Of a stretch of DNA of 64,000 nucleotides, positions 12,721-24,808 are shown piece after piece; position 1 is the first letter of the stretch, and each line of letters opens with the position of its first letter. The notes below the pieces were generated by a model. That model saw only the letters and a list, made by a program, of their open reading frames with translations. It made no database searches and had not been told where the DNA came from. The DNA lies in NCBI GenBank assembly GCA_029204225.1, contig CM055096.1:30213003-30277002 (forward strand). The letters run 5' to 3'. Position numbers and translations under genes: made by a program. This DNA comes from Diphasiastrum complanatum. Lineage: Eukaryota; Streptophyta; Lycopodiopsida; Lycopodiales; Lycopodiaceae.

Positions 12721-12883
12721 TTGATCTTCTGAAAGGATTAAATTAGCAACATTTTATATTCGTGACAGATGTCAGTTTTGGAGTCTCAATCATGTTCTTG
12801 CTGCTTTGTGTCTCTTTTTTTGCAGATTGCAATAAGACGATTAATCTTCTTCGTCAAAATTCTACAGGTAAAGTCTTCTCTTC
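12721..12883 (+). other. Unassigned insert with splice-like signals
   Basis: This short stretch lies between copia RT and a truncated LTR-B and matches neither. On the plus strand it has a pyrimidine tract ending TTTTTTTGCAG at about 12826 and, 42 bases on, CTACAGGTAAAG. The 42 bases between read open as 14 codons. It could be a captured micro-exon or simply unrelated filler. Confidence 0.25.
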
Positions 12884-13277
12884 TGGGAGATTGTGGGTGG
12901 CTATTGTCGTTGTCAAATCTGATTGCACAGTGCAGGGATGAGCATGAGGAGGCCGCGACGTAAGCTTTCGCTAAAATTAACGTTGATGAAAATACAAAAA
13001 ATGCGACACTCTGACAAATGCTTTAAAAACAATGGATTTACAGGGTACCTTCATTTTTCTATAAGGGCACCTTTGGCATTTATAGGGCCGTGTCGTCTTT
13101 TTCGCCTTTCTTTCGCCTGTGGAAATTTACTTGTATTTATGTAGACAGTTGCGTTTTTCGCCTGTCTTATTTTATATGTAAATATGCAGACTGTGCGACA
13201 ACACAAGTAAAATACAACAACATGAATGGAGGCAGATTAAAATAGGATTTAGGAGAGTAGAGGAGATAGATCCAACA
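12884..13277 (-). repeat. Truncated 3' LTR, family B
   Basis: Matches about the last 394 bp (plus coordinates) of the LTR at 16235-17438 and ends ATCCAACA at 13277. It is followed by CCCCCCTTAA, the polypurine tract of the minus-strand element. The U5 end is missing, so the element's left TSD cannot be read. Confidence 0.8.
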
Positions 13278-16221
13278 CCCCCCTTAATTTAAATCCGTGA
13301 ATGCCTTGATCTTCAAACTAAGCAATGCATAAAATTTGTTGTGTGCATTAACACTTAATGTCTTCGTGAATATATTTGCAACTTTGTCTTGTGTTCTGCA
13401 GTACATTAAGCTCATCTCCTTGTTGAGAACCTTGCCCTTGATGTAGTGATGTCTGATTTCAATGTGCTTACTCCTAGAGTGAAATCTAGGGTTGGCCGAT
13501 AAGGCAATAGCACTATGATTATCACAGAATAAAATTGTGGGGTTGTACTGATACAAATTAATGTATGACAATAAATTTCTCAACCAAAATGCTTCCTTAA
13601 TATATTAAAAAACAACAATGTATTTTGTTTCTGTAGAAGAAAGTGCGATAAAGGTTTGCTTACGAATGTTCCATGAGATAGGACCGTCGTTGAAGAAGAA
13701 TGTAAATTCAGATGTGGACTTACAATTGTCTACATCTCCTTCCCAGTTTGCATCAAAATATCCACTGAGCTGATGAAGATTGTCGCTATTGACTTCTACA
13801 TAGCAGATGCACTGGTCCATGGTAGCTCGAATATACCTCATGACTCTTATGAGAGCCTTCCAATGGGTAATTCTAGAATTAGCCATATATTGGTTGAGTG
13901 AGCTCACTGCAAAAGAGATGTCAGGTCTTGTACAGACCATTGCGTACATGAGAGATCCAAGTATCGATCGATAAGGATATTGTCTCATCTGTTCATCTTC
14001 ATGCTTGGTCTAGGGACATTGATCCTTTGACAAATGTAGGTCTAGATCCATCGGTGAGTGAGTTAACTTACAATTCATTAGATTGTATATGTCAAGAACA
14101 TTGTGAAGTTACTTTTGTTGACATGTCTTTTGGGATCTGCGTGTAGGAAACGCATCCGAACACTCGTAGGTTCTTCACAGAAGGCTTAGAGTCTGTCCAC
14201 ACCTCATGGAGTGTTTTGCCTAAGAGGGCCTTGGTCGAACATCTGTTCTGGACATAAGCTGCAGTGGAGACAGCTTCGGCCCAAAAGCTCATGGGCAGCA
14301 ATGCATGCGCCAACATACATTTGGCTGATTCAACTAGAGTATGGTTCTTCCTCTCAGCTAAGCCATTAGACTAAGGACTATAAGGAGTGATGAATTGCTA
14401 CTCAATGCCTTGGATCTGGCAGTACTCCTTAAATTCAGTAGAGATGTACTCTCCACCATTGTCAGACCTCAGGGCCTTGATCATCCTTCCAGTCTCCTTT
14501 TCTGCACATTCCTTGAAGATTCTGAAGCAATTGAAAGCTTCTGATTTCTTCTTGATAAAATACACCATAGTCCTTCTGAAAAATTCATCAGTAAAAGCTA
14601 TAGAATACTTTGCTTGATCTAAATGATTTTCTAGTCTGTTTACCAACTAAACAGTCTTGACAGACATGTAACTTGACGTTATTACTAGGATAGTCTAGAT
14701 CAAGAACAATAGAATGCTTACACATTTGTTGTACAGAGCATGATTCAAGTGACCAAGTCTATAATTCCAAAGTAAACTTTTATTTGCTTGAATAGAAGTA
14801 TTGAGCGCCTGACTAGAGGCAGAAAAGCAATGACTTAATCTATACAAGTTTCCATACCTCTTTCTGAGTGCTAGGATCTTGCCTATCTTCTCAACTGCCT
14901 TGTACTGATCACATTCGAATTCTACTTTATGTCCTAGATCTGTGATTCTGCTTATAGAGAGTAGATTCGTAGATAAATTGGGTACATATAGGACTTTAGA
15001 AGGTAACTTAGATTGATCATTTGCAAAGCTCGATCTCACAGTACCTTCACCTTTAATAACTTGTGTGCTATTATCACCGAGGTGAACCTTGTTTTTTTTC
15101 TGTACTGTAGGGTGTATAGGACTCGAAACAGCCAATGAGACTGGTCATATGTTGAGTGGCACCAAAATCCAAGAACCAAGAACCATCGTTGGATGCTCCT
15201 TGATGGCTGGTCATGAAGGCATCATGATCCACTTCTTGAATGGGCTGTGGAACGTCTGTAGCTGCATTGGCCACTTGATTCGACTGTCCCTTGCTGTTGT
15301 TCTTTTCTTGTAGTATCTGGCAGTCTTGAATCTCGTGGTTGTTTCTCTTGCAGTATCTGCAAAACAGCTTCTTCTTTGTCTACGGATTTGACTATTCTTT
15401 GTGCTGTGTTGGTTTTTGGTCTTGCTTTGATTGCTTCGGGCCTTTCTTCTTCTTCTGCTTAGTCGTGCTCTTGTTGGTGTACAAAGTGTGAAAATCAGCT
15501 GAGGAACTAGAGGTTTCGTTCCTCCGCGTGTCTTCTTGCAACAATATTTTGATGACTCTTGAAAGAGTCAACTCTAGATGTGTCGTGATGATCATCACTC
15601 AGCTGTCGTATGAGCTTGGCAAGCTTGTAAGAAGTTGCATCACTGCATCTTAATCATCTATGACAGATCTGACAACGGCCATTTGCTTCAGCAAGTTCTT
15701 GAATTGATTGATGTGATTCTGCAGGAAATCACCATTCATCATCTTGAGGGAGTAAAATTTCTTCCTGAGATGTAGCTTGGAAGCTATATCGCGCACTTCA
15801 TATAATGTGCTCAAGATGTCCCAGACCTCTTTGGATGTCTGAACTTGGCCGATCTGAGTATCCAAAATTTTGAGATGATCAGCACAAATGCTTTGCCATC
15901 CTTCAGCTTCCATATGGCGATTGTTGCGTCGTCAGCTTCGGGTTTCTCCTCTGCACCTGTAACAACGTCATACAATTCTTTAGCCATTAGCACAGTTCTC
16001 ATCTTAAATTGTCACATATGTTAATTGGCTCCATCAGGCTTGTTCATGATAGGACTGGCTTTCCCTTGGGAATTCACGTGGAAGATTAGTCTAGGTGATA
16101 GGAATAACTATCAGTGACTTTAAGTATGAAAATCTGGTGCTAAATTACAGAACAAGAAGACAATTACTTTATCGACTAGTAAAGTCTTGTTATTGTGGAA
16201 GCTTATCAGGCTACAGAAAAT
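13278..16221 (-). pseudogene. Copia gag-pol, family B, RT core deleted
   Basis: In sense order: gag at 16002-15650 and on to 15392, zinc knuckle near 15400-15340 (CRYCKRNNHEI...C), and protease at 15274-15074 (WFLDFGATQHMTS, with Phe where Ser is usual). The GAG-pre-integrase region is at 15135-14695. Integrase at 14646-14398 has lost the first catalytic Asp block. The integrase C-terminal part is at 14316-14092, then RNase H at 13988-13284. At about 14105 integrase jumps directly to the RT/RNase H linker, so the whole RT core with YVDD is gone. Frame breaks lie near 13595 and elsewhere. Not autonomous. Confidence 0.87.
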
Positions 16222-16234
16222 AGCTCTGATACCA
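16222..16234 (-). other. Primer-binding site, initiator tRNA-Met type
   Basis: In sense it reads TGGTATCAGAGCT, directly next to the 5' LTR at 16235. Reverse transcription of family B would be primed here. It is not a tRNA gene. Confidence 0.9.
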
Positions 16235-17438
16235 TGCTGGAAAGAGGGGTGTGATAGAAAGATAACTCAAAAAATAAACGAACTCGAAACTCGAAAAAGA
16301 AACGAACTCGAACAAAAGTTATTCGCGCGCAGTGGAATAAGCTATCACACTCTTTCCTCAAGCATGACTATGCCTATCAGACTCGAACAGAACATTAGTG
16401 ATAGAAATCACGTTTGATCTGATTACGTAGCCAAACATTAAACATCAAAAACTTCAGCAAGATAATTTGTCGCGAATAGCTAAACAAATTATTAGTCGCG
16501 AATTATTTGCAAAGAGCTAGACTAATAATCAGTCACAAATTAGTCGTGAAAAGCAAGACTAAATATTAGTCGCGAACAACTAGACTAATAATAATTCACG
16601 AAGAGCAGATAGCCAAATTAAGTAATTAGAAAGCCTGACAGAATGTAGAAAAGCATTGCAATATTGACACAAATCTGAACACAGAACAAACAAAGTTGTA
16701 ATCAGATTAAGTATAACGAAATATACAGGTCAATAATGCAAGTGAACACAAAACTATAGGAGACGTAACCGTTGTTTCACAAAGCTAATCACGCAATCTG
16801 TAAAGGTGATGAACCTATTACTGATAATACATTTGAAAGAAAAGAATCAATGCATGAAAGCATCTACGATGTCTATCTCTGATTATCAATGATGTTTTGT
16901 TCTCTCTCTTCTATTCTGATGTCGTTCTGATACGTTTTCTGTTCATTTTGTTTCTTGTTTGAATATGCAGATGGTACTCAATATATATACATAATTTTTA
17001 CAAGTGTGCAGATGAAGAAAGTACAAAAGTGGTTGTGATGTCTGTGGGAGATCGTGGGTGGCTACTATCGTTGTCAAATCCGATTGCACAGTGCATGGGA
17101 TGAGCGTGAGGAGGCCGCGACATAAGCCTTCGCTAAAATTAACGTTGATGAAATGCGAAAAATGCAACACCAATGACAAATGCTTTAAAAAAATTGATTT
17201 ATAGGGTACATTCGCTTTTCTATAAGGGCACCGTTGGCATTTTTAGAACAGTGTCATCTTTTTCGTCTTTTTTTTGCTTGTGGAAATTTACTTGTATTTA
17301 TGCAAATAGACGCGTTTTTTGCCTGTCTTATTTTACATGTAAATATGCAAACTGTGCGACAACACAAGTAAAATACAGCAGCATGAATGGAGGCAGATTA
17401 ACATAGGATTTAGGAGAGTAGAGGAGATAAATCCAACA
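16235..17438 (-). repeat. 5' LTR, family B (1204 bp)
   Basis: Limits are TGCTGGAAAG at 16235 (ancestral TGTTGGA) and ...ATCCAACA at 17438. The inner side carries the tRNA-Met primer site. It is similar to 58910-59916 over its length and to 12884-13277 at its end. It includes a region with several near-copies of TTAGTCGCGAA (16470-16600). It lacks the CACACGTGTG palindrome found in the other families. Confidence 0.88.
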
Positions 17439-18180
17439 CTTCAGAACTCTTTGCAGGGCTTTCTAGTGTTGTAGGCCTGGATTGGACATGAATTGCAACA
17501 GTGTGCTCACAACATATGCAAGATCAGGTCGTGTGCAAATCATAGAGTACATGATAGAACCTATGACTCACTAATAGGGGTACTTGCACATTTCTTGCTG
17601 ATCTGCCTTCGTTCTGCAGCACATGTCTTTGGATAGCTTGCATCCTCGATCCATAGGAGTATCTATGGGTTTGCAATCCTCCATGTCATATCTGCGAAGT
17701 ACATTGGTTAGGTAAGATTGTTGGCTTATGGTAATCCTTCTGCTCGCGCGATCTCTGCTGATCTCCATACCGAGAAGGTAATAGACTGGGCCTAAAGCAG
17801 TCATCTCAAACTCTGAGATTTGGTTTCCTATAACAACTAATTTGAATTGCTGATAATTAATGAATCATCAACGTATAATGCTATTATAACATAGCTTGAC
17901 CCTTTTTGTTTTAGATACACATCATCTGCGGAACAGGAGGTGAAGTCATGCTGCAACAAGAAACGATTTATTCTATCGTACCAGGCCCTCGGAGCTTGCT
18001 TCAGACCGTATAATGCCTTATGCAATTTACATACTAGATGTTCATTGCCTTGAAGGACATAATCTTTTGGTTGATAGATAAACGCATCTTCTTGTATATA
18101 TCTGTGTAGGAATGTCGTCTGGACGTCCATCTGGTGAATGTCCAGATCTTCTATAGCAGCTACAGCCAATAAGAAATCAT
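17439..18180 (-). pseudogene. Copia RT fragment of a different family
   Basis: On the minus strand, 18169-17837 is RT ([49 protein letters not shown]). 17804-17571 is the RT end (YYLLGMEISRDRASRRITIS), and 17570-17445 is the start of the RNase H linker with stops. The YVDD active site is kept, but the fragment is cut at both ends, on the left by the family-B LTR. The protein differs clearly from the family-B RT at 11921-12700. Confidence 0.85.
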
Positions 18181-18575
18181 AGGTTTTTTTATGGTTTTAG
18201 TGAATTTTTCACCTAGAATTCATGGTTTTTGCTTGGAATTGATCATAGGTATGTTTTCCATATTGTACTTACTATTTTACAGTCATTAATGATTGGATCT
18301 AATGATTGCATGATATAGTCAAAAGGATGATTCGATAGTGATTTTGGACCAAAAATTGGGGTTTTTGGACTAGAAATGGACTATAGAATCCATATTTGAC
18401 TAAAATCAAAACTTTTAGTGTTGCATGTAATGAATTTATAGTTAGGATCATATTGCACTTATTTGTGGATTTATCTCACAAATTTTGGTCAAAATTGGTC
18501 ACAAACATGACTTTTTGATGATTTTTGGACTGATTTTGTGGTAGATCTCAAAATTCTTAGCCAATAGTTGGTAAG
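18181..18575. other. Unassigned AT-rich DNA, insertion site of element H
   Basis: T-rich sequence with no open frame or known motif. It ends in GTAAG (18571-18575), the left TSD of element H. It should continue directly at 40298. Nothing more can be said. Confidence 0.4.
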
Positions 18576-18614
18576 TGTGAAAGATTTCAGATCCTTAAGA
18601 TCCAATCTACTTGA

Positions 18615-19297
18615 TGTAAAAATTACAGCAAATAAGGATTTTAAAACATTTGAAATGATGAGGGAAACAATAGATTATGATTTCATAAGATTAGCACAAG
18701 TTGAACCATCAAAATCCATCAAAAATCTATGCTTGAACCTCACTAAATGGCCCAAATCCTTGAAGAAGGCTTCACACGTGTGAAAGTACGGCCTACCACA
18801 GTCTGAGTATTGTACACCAGACCTACATTCAATCCTATAATCATTAGTAATCACAAGTACTCAAACAATTATGAACATAGAGAGCAATTGCACCATTATG
18901 AGAGAAAAAAACATGAAATTGCTTGATTGATTTTGGTGAGATATCATCACCTATATATACATGATCCATCACGGTTTTGGGCAGGTATGAGTAGCCCTAA
19001 ACCTATCCCTAATGCTAATTTTGGTGGATCTTTCATCCCTACCAAGTTAGGGTTGGAATCTTGGAGATCCCTCAACAATGCAAAAATTACCAAAAATAGC
19101 TCCTATTTTTTCTCCCTTGTATTTAAGCATAATTTGGACTCATTCCAAAGGTTCTAACACTTAGGTCTACTTGAGAACATCCTTATGAATGGAATCCTAT
19201 GCTATTTGGCACGTGTGACAAGCCACATCATGACCATCTAACTATTTACAAGTCATATGACCAAAACTAGTCAAGCTAGAATTGTGAATTTTTAACA
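18615..19297 (-). repeat. 3' LTR of element F (683 bp)
   Basis: Ends are TGTAAAAATTAC at 18615 and ...TTTTTAACA at 19297. It contains the full palindrome TTCACACGTGTGAA at 18771-18784. A 76-codon ORF inside it recurs in the other LTR copies only because the LTR is repeated. Confidence 0.93.
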
Positions 19298-19311
19298 CTC
19301 CTCCTCACTAT

Positions 19312-22254
19312 CTAGCTTGGTTCAATCATTGCTTTACTAATCACTCCAAGTGATGATCTGAACTTCATAAAAGGTGTCTTTTGAAGTGGTTTAGTAAGTA
19401 GATCAGCTACACATTCATTGCTTGGAACATGCTCCAAAGCAATCTCCTTGGCTTGCACTATTTCTCTCACAAAGTGATGGCATATCTCAATGTGCTTAGA
19501 TCTTGCATGGAAGATTGGGTTAGATGCAAGGTGTTGGGCTGATATATTGTCATTGTAGATGATTGGTGCCTCCTCTGAATCCATGATCTTTAGTTCCACC
19601 AATAATCTCTTGATCCAAAGTACCTCCTTTGTAGTGGTTGTCAAAGCTTTGTACTCGGCCTCGGTTGAAGATAGAGATATAGTTTCTTGCTTTTTTTTGA
19701 AAGCCATGAAACCACACCTTCTCCTATGAAAGTTGAATAGGAACTTGTTGATTTCCTATCCCTCTTGTCCCCTGCAAAATCTGAATCACTAAATGCATGA
19801 AGGTTAATCACATCTCCTCTATATAGAATCCCAAAATCCAATGTACCCGAGATGTATCTTAGAATCCTCTTAGCCTTTTTCCAATGGATATTCAATGGCT
19901 TTTGCATGGATTGGCTCAACCTACATACACTAAAGCTAAGATCTGGTCTAGTCATAGTGATCCACATTAAGGAACCTATAAGTTGCCTAAACAAAGTGAT
20001 GTCCATGAAGGATCTTTCATCATCTTCATTTGGCACTTTTACATCTTGCTCCATTGGTGTGTCAACACTTTTGCATACTTCCATCTTAAACTTCTTCAAA
20101 AGACTTTGAGCATAGTTTACTTGACTTATAAAGATAAAATCAGACCCACCCTCTAAGTACTTCTATGCCTAAGATGAAGTGAAGACACCCTAGATCTACC
20201 ATCTTGAACTCTAAGGATAGATCTATCTTGATTTTTTCAATACCATCAACACTATTTCCACTAATGATGATGTCATCTACATAAATGAGTAAAAGTACAA
20301 TACCAACATCATCAAACTTAATGTAAAGAGTGGGATCATATTCACTTTGAACAAAAGAAAGTGAAATAAGATAGCAATGTAGTCTTGAATTCCAAGATCT
20401 CGAGGCTTGCTTCAAGCCATAGATGCTTCTTTGGAGATGGCATACTTTGTTCTCCATTCCATGCTTGATGAACCCTTGTGGCTGCTCCATATAGATATCC
20501 TCTTCCAAAAAACCATTCAAGAAAGCATTAGAGACATCCATTTGACATAGAATCCATCCAAAATGTGATGCAAGTGCAATGATTAGTCTTATTGTGACCA
20601 TCTTGGCCACGGGTGCAAAAGTTTCCTCATAGTCTATCCCTCTCTCTTGAGCATAACCTTTTGCAACTAATCTTGCTTTATGTTTGTTAACACTCCCATT
20701 TGCATTCAACTTAAGCTTGAAGACCCACTTGCATCCTATTACATTCCTTTGAGGTCTCTCAACAAGCAACCAAGTTTCATTCTCAATCAAGGCATCATAC
20801 TCATCCAACATAGCTTTATACCATTCTTTGGAGTTCAATGCATCTTCAACATTAGACGGTTCTTCAAAACTAGATAAAGCATAAGAAGTGGATGAGATAC
20901 CCTCAACTTGCTGTCCTATGCCTTGATATGTGAGCCTTGATGGCTCCACTTTTGCCCTTGAAGATCTCCTTGGTGTGATAGGTGGGTTTGGTGCTTGCTC
21001 CTCCATGAGCTCCTCCTCAAAACCAAGATCTTGCTCCTCGGCCATCTTCTTCTTGATTGTTGGAGCACTTGAGCCTTCTTCAAGCATATGCATATGATGT
21101 TCATCAAAGATGACATCCCTTGAAACAACAAATTTGTTCAAGGATGGGAGATAGACTTTGTAGCCCTTGCTTGAGCTTGCATATCCAAGCATGATCCCTC
21201 TTGTGGAAGATGGATCCTCCTTGGTTCTTGTTTCCAATGGCACATGCACATAACATATACACCCAAAAACTTTCAAGTGATTAAGATTGGGTTTCTTTCC
21301 ATACAACATCTCATAAGGAGTTTTGCCTTCAATTGCTTTGCAAGACACCCTATTCATCAAGTAGTTTGCACATACAAGAGACTCACCCCAAAAGGATTTG
21401 GGCAAACAAGCATCTAATCTTAAAGCCTTAGAACATTCACATAATGTTCTATTCCTTCTTTCAGCAACTCCATTTTGTTGAGGAGTGTAAGGACAAGAAG
21501 TCTCTTTCTTGATCCCTTCCTCCTCACAAAAGGCCTTGAACTCATTGGAGATAAATTCTCCACCATTGTCACTTCTAAGAATCTTGATGCTATGATTATG
21601 ATGCCTTTCCACAAACAACTTGAACTTTACAAAAGTATCAAATACTTGAGACTTGAAGGAAAGTAAGAACACCCAACAATATCTTGAGTAGTCATCAATG
21701 AAGGTTAAAAACATGGATGAACCTCCATTAGATTTGGTGCTAGCAATGTGCACATCCGAGTGTATGAGTTCAAGAGGATGAGATGACTTTGTGATGGAGT
21801 TAGGAAACACCTTCTTATGTGCCTTGGATAAGGCACAAGCTTCACAAACCTTGTCTTCCTTCCCAATAGACCTTGGTAGGCCTAAAGCATACTCCTCCTT
21901 GATCATAGCCTCCATGGAACCCGAGTTGACATGTCCAAGTCTTTTGTGCCATAAAGTAAAGGTAGATATCTTGCTCTTCTCGGCCAACATGACAACATTA
22001 GTATCCACAAATGCATCCAGCTTATAAAGTTTGCCAAGTCTAGTGCCCTTAGCCACTATCTTACCCTTCTTCTTGATGAAACATTCATTTGAAGCAAAGT
22101 CATCATTGAAACCATTGTCTACCATTTGGCCAACACTTAGTAGATTCTTTGTTATTGTAGGAATGTACAAAACACCTTCTATGTTGATCTTTTTGGAAGA
22201 TCCTAAGCAAAGGGGAATGCTACCAACTCCTTTCAATCTTACAAGCTTCATCAT
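19312..22254 (-). pseudogene. Element F pol (IN-RT-RNase H), three frame breaks
   Basis: The main frame 22254-20140 covers about 700 residues. It has the protease end (VLYIPTITKNLLSV), zinc region (WHKRLGHV...CEAC), integrase core (IHSDVH, DDYSRYCWVF, SDNGGEF, TPQQNGVAERRNRT) and RT (DVSNAFLNGFLEEDIYMEQP, LLLIYVDDIIISG). The frame breaks near 20140 and resumes at 20099-19641 (GSLMWITMTRPDLSF, SDSDFAGDKRDRKSTSS). It breaks again at the eight-T run 19691-19698 and ends as RNase H at 19707-19312 (SSTEAEYKAL, HARSKHIEI, VADLLTKPL). Catalytic residues are present, so the frameshifts are the visible lesions. Confidence 0.9.
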
Positions 22255-23287
22255 TTGCTGTATAGATAGACTTTATAGGTCCATCATAAGATAAGAGAGA
22301 AGAGAAAAACTCCCTTTTACTAGTCATGTGTGAACTAGCACCCGAGTCAATCCACCAAGGATCTTCTCCTTTGAAGCTTGTTGAAGAAAATATGGACATC
22401 ATGAGAGAGTCCTCGTGTGAGCTCTCCTCCTCCTCCTCTTTGCTCATGTTGGCTTGGATTTGGTCTTGCTTCCTCTTGAAGCATTCCGAGGCATAATGCC
22501 CCATCTTGCTACAATAGTAGCACTTCACCTTTGATTTGTCCTTCTTGACTTTGGTGGTTGATGGAGATGCCTTTGGGGGTCCTTCTTGATCCTCAAGCTT
22601 TGTAGACTTCTTGAATGTTGATCCTTTGCCTTTGGACTTGCCTTTGCCTTTGGTGAAGAGAGCTTGGTCATCTCCACCTTGGATGGAAAGCCTATCCATC
22701 CTCTCTTGCATTTGGCTCCTTCTTGATTCCTCGGCCATGAGTGTGCCTTGGAGTTCTTCAAGTATGGGTAGCTTACCCATAATTGCATATCCCTGAACCA
22801 AATTGTCAAATTCAAAGCTTAGTCCATTCAATATGAGTTGAACAAGCTCTTCATCCTTGATAGGGTCACCTATAAAGGCTAGCTCTTTGTTCAATTCCTT
22901 TACTCTTAGGACAAAAGTATGTGCACTCTCTCCTTTCTTTTGATAGCTTCTACAGATTTGATTCTTCAAAGCTAACATTCTAGTTTGGTTCTTGGATTCA
23001 TAGACCTTTTGCAAAGTCTCCCAAGCATCTTGATCTGAAGTGCAATCTCCTACCTCTCTTAAGAGTTCATTTGCAACATTCATTTTTATGCAATGTAGTG
23101 CAACATTGCACCTCTTGATGTATTTGGCTTTTTCTTGAGGATGAATAGGTTCACCCTCTTTACCATTTACAATTTCCATCAGATCTTGCATGATCATGAT
23201 AGATTCCATTCTAACTTTCCATATGGAATAGTTAGTTTTGTTGAGCCTTTCATTAGTATCCAAAAGATATGCATTTATAGATGCCAT
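22220..23287 (-). CDS. Element F gag plus protease start
   Basis: An open frame of 355 residues starting MASINAYLLDTNERLNKTNY. It has the copia gag domain (UBN2-like, TWKVRMES-type motif around residues 20-30), a K-rich stretch near residues 210-260, and one zinc knuckle CYYCSKMGHYASEC near residue 265. The protease start WWIDSGASSHMTS follows near residue 320. The frame ends early at ERSW, while the pol frame picks up the same protein from about 22254. One small indel between about 22225 and 22254 therefore separates gag-PR from pol, a mutation rather than a programmed shift as far as can be seen. Confidence 0.85.
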   Translation of the reverse strand: MASINAYLLDTNERLNKTNYSIWKVRMESIMIMQDLMEIVNGKEGEPIHPQEKAKYIKRCNVALHCIKMNVANELLREVGDCTSDQDAWETLQKVYESKNQTRMLALKNQICRSYQKKGESAHTFVLRVKELNKELAFIGDPIKDEELVQLILNGLSFEFDNLVQGYAIMGKLPILEELQGTLMAEESRRSQMQERMDRLSIQGGDDQALFTKGKGKSKGKGSTFKKSTKLEDQEGPPKASPSTTKVKKDKSKVKCYYCSKMGHYASECFKRKQDQIQANMSKEEEEESSHEDSLMMSIFSSTSFKGEDPWWIDSGASSHMTSKREFFSSLLSYDGPIKSIYTANDEACKIERSW

Positions 23288-24085
23288 CTAGTCTCCTAAT
23301 CAAGGACTTGACACAAATGAAGGTTACTTCTATTGATTTGATTGAAGGTCTACCTTATCCCACTTCTTAGGGACCTGAAAAGATCAGTAATAGACTTCCT
23401 ATAAAGATCTAAGAATGATCTCTAACAAAATCAAATCATAGAATACTAGAAACAATGCACTTGCTTGATTGAAGTAGACAATACTAGTAGAATTGTCCCT
23501 CTTTCTATAAAGAACATTAAAGCTTCCAAATGATCTGATCAAGAGTGAGTTTCAGCAAACTAATATACTTCCAAAATCACCTGTAAAAGATCTAAATGGA
23601 ACTTAATGAGGATGCAACACAATCTACTATCCAATCACAAGCAAAAAATGATCAAAATTGATGAAAAATTGATCTAATTTGGTGCATAAGTCAAGCAATG
23701 GTTGGACTGAACCTAAATCACTTTAGGAGGTGTCTACTACACCTTAGAACAGCCTTGAAGAGTCCCCAAAACTCTGATCTTACCTCTCCTTGAATGCTAG
23801 AAAGCCTCCTCTATGAAATCACCTCCAAAACTCGCTTAGAAATCAATGCTTGGAGCAAGCAAAACTTGCTATCTTGGTAATGTGAATTGAATTCAACTTT
23901 GCCTCTGGTTTTAGACACCTAAACACCAGCAAATGAAGTCACACAACACCAATCTCCAATGTATTTGACTCACTTTGAGTTCTAGAATCAATACTAGATG
24001 CTAAGATCCAATCTATACAAGATTTAGATCAAAAATTGTGATCAAATTGAATGAAAACCAAGGATTTAGCTCATTTCAACCTTTA
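23288..24085 (-). other. 5' leader of element F
   Basis: Non-coding sequence between the primer-binding site and the gag start, as expected for the packaging/leader region. No conserved motif was recognised. Confidence 0.6.
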
Positions 24086-24098
24086 GGCTCTGATACCA
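24086..24098 (-). other. Primer-binding site of element F
   Basis: Sense TGGTATCAGAGCC, directly adjoining the 5' LTR start at 24099. Initiator tRNA-Met type. Confidence 0.92.
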
Positions 24099-24153
24099 TG
24101 TAAAAATTACAGCAAATAAGGATCCTAAAACACTTGAAATGATGAGGGAAACA
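24099..24153 (-). repeat. 5' LTR of element F, first part
   Basis: Matches 18615-18669. It is interrupted by LTR C at 24154 and resumes at 24809. The insertion site shows a 4-bp AACA repeat (24150-24153 and 24809-24812), one base short of the usual 5 bp. Confidence 0.9.
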
Positions 24154-24808
24154 TGTGAAAATTGTCAACATTTCCTAGCTAGTTTGAGGCCTAAATTGGC
24201 TAAAATTGTAAATAGTTTTGGTTCTGGAGTTTTGCACGTGTGAACCAAGCCACAATGTTTTTATTTACTGTATTTTTTCAGTATTATGAAGTGTCAAACT
24301 TCATACCCTTCAAAATGAGACCATTTTGATGTATTTTGGTCATATAAGCCATTTTTAGCTATTTTTCCTATATAGGGAATATCTAGGGTCAAGTACCTTC
24401 TAGAGAGAGGAGAGAGAGTCATCTTCCTCATCCATAAATAGTAGGGAAGTCGTGGAGAACAGGTTGGAGAAACCTTTTGTATGCTTCATTGAGATCAATA
24501 GATCATTGTCATTGTTTCTTCCTCCATTGAGAGCATTGTTGTGTGTATTGTCTTCAAGCTATTGTGTATGATCTTAGGTGCTTTCCAAAAGTGGTAGGCT
24601 GATGTATTATGGACTGTATAATGCTATTTTGGGCCGCACTTGATGTTTATGGAAGTTTCCATTTGTGATAAATGCTTTTTGATCAAGTTCTTTGCATTCT
24701 AGGTAGCATAGAATGTGTTGCCAATTCCTAGCTTATGTAGTTTGGAGTGCAAGCATTCAAGCCAATGATCTTGGAGTTTAGATCCACTTAGGATCTGTAT
24801 TTTTCACA
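24154..24808 (+). repeat. LTR, family C (655 bp), left copy
   Basis: Begins TGTGAAAATTG and ends TTTTTCACA. It is almost identical to 32956-33610 (offset 8802), with about three mismatches by eye. It differs from the inverted LTR 31783-32437 at a few shared sites (for example near 24236), so it pairs with the 3' LTR copy. It lies in the 5' LTR of element F. Confidence 0.93.

Noticed and set aside
18927-19157. A 76-codon ORF conserved at three places (also 25069 and 33871)
   Set aside because: All three are copies of the same element F LTR. Conservation reflects LTR duplication, not a gene.
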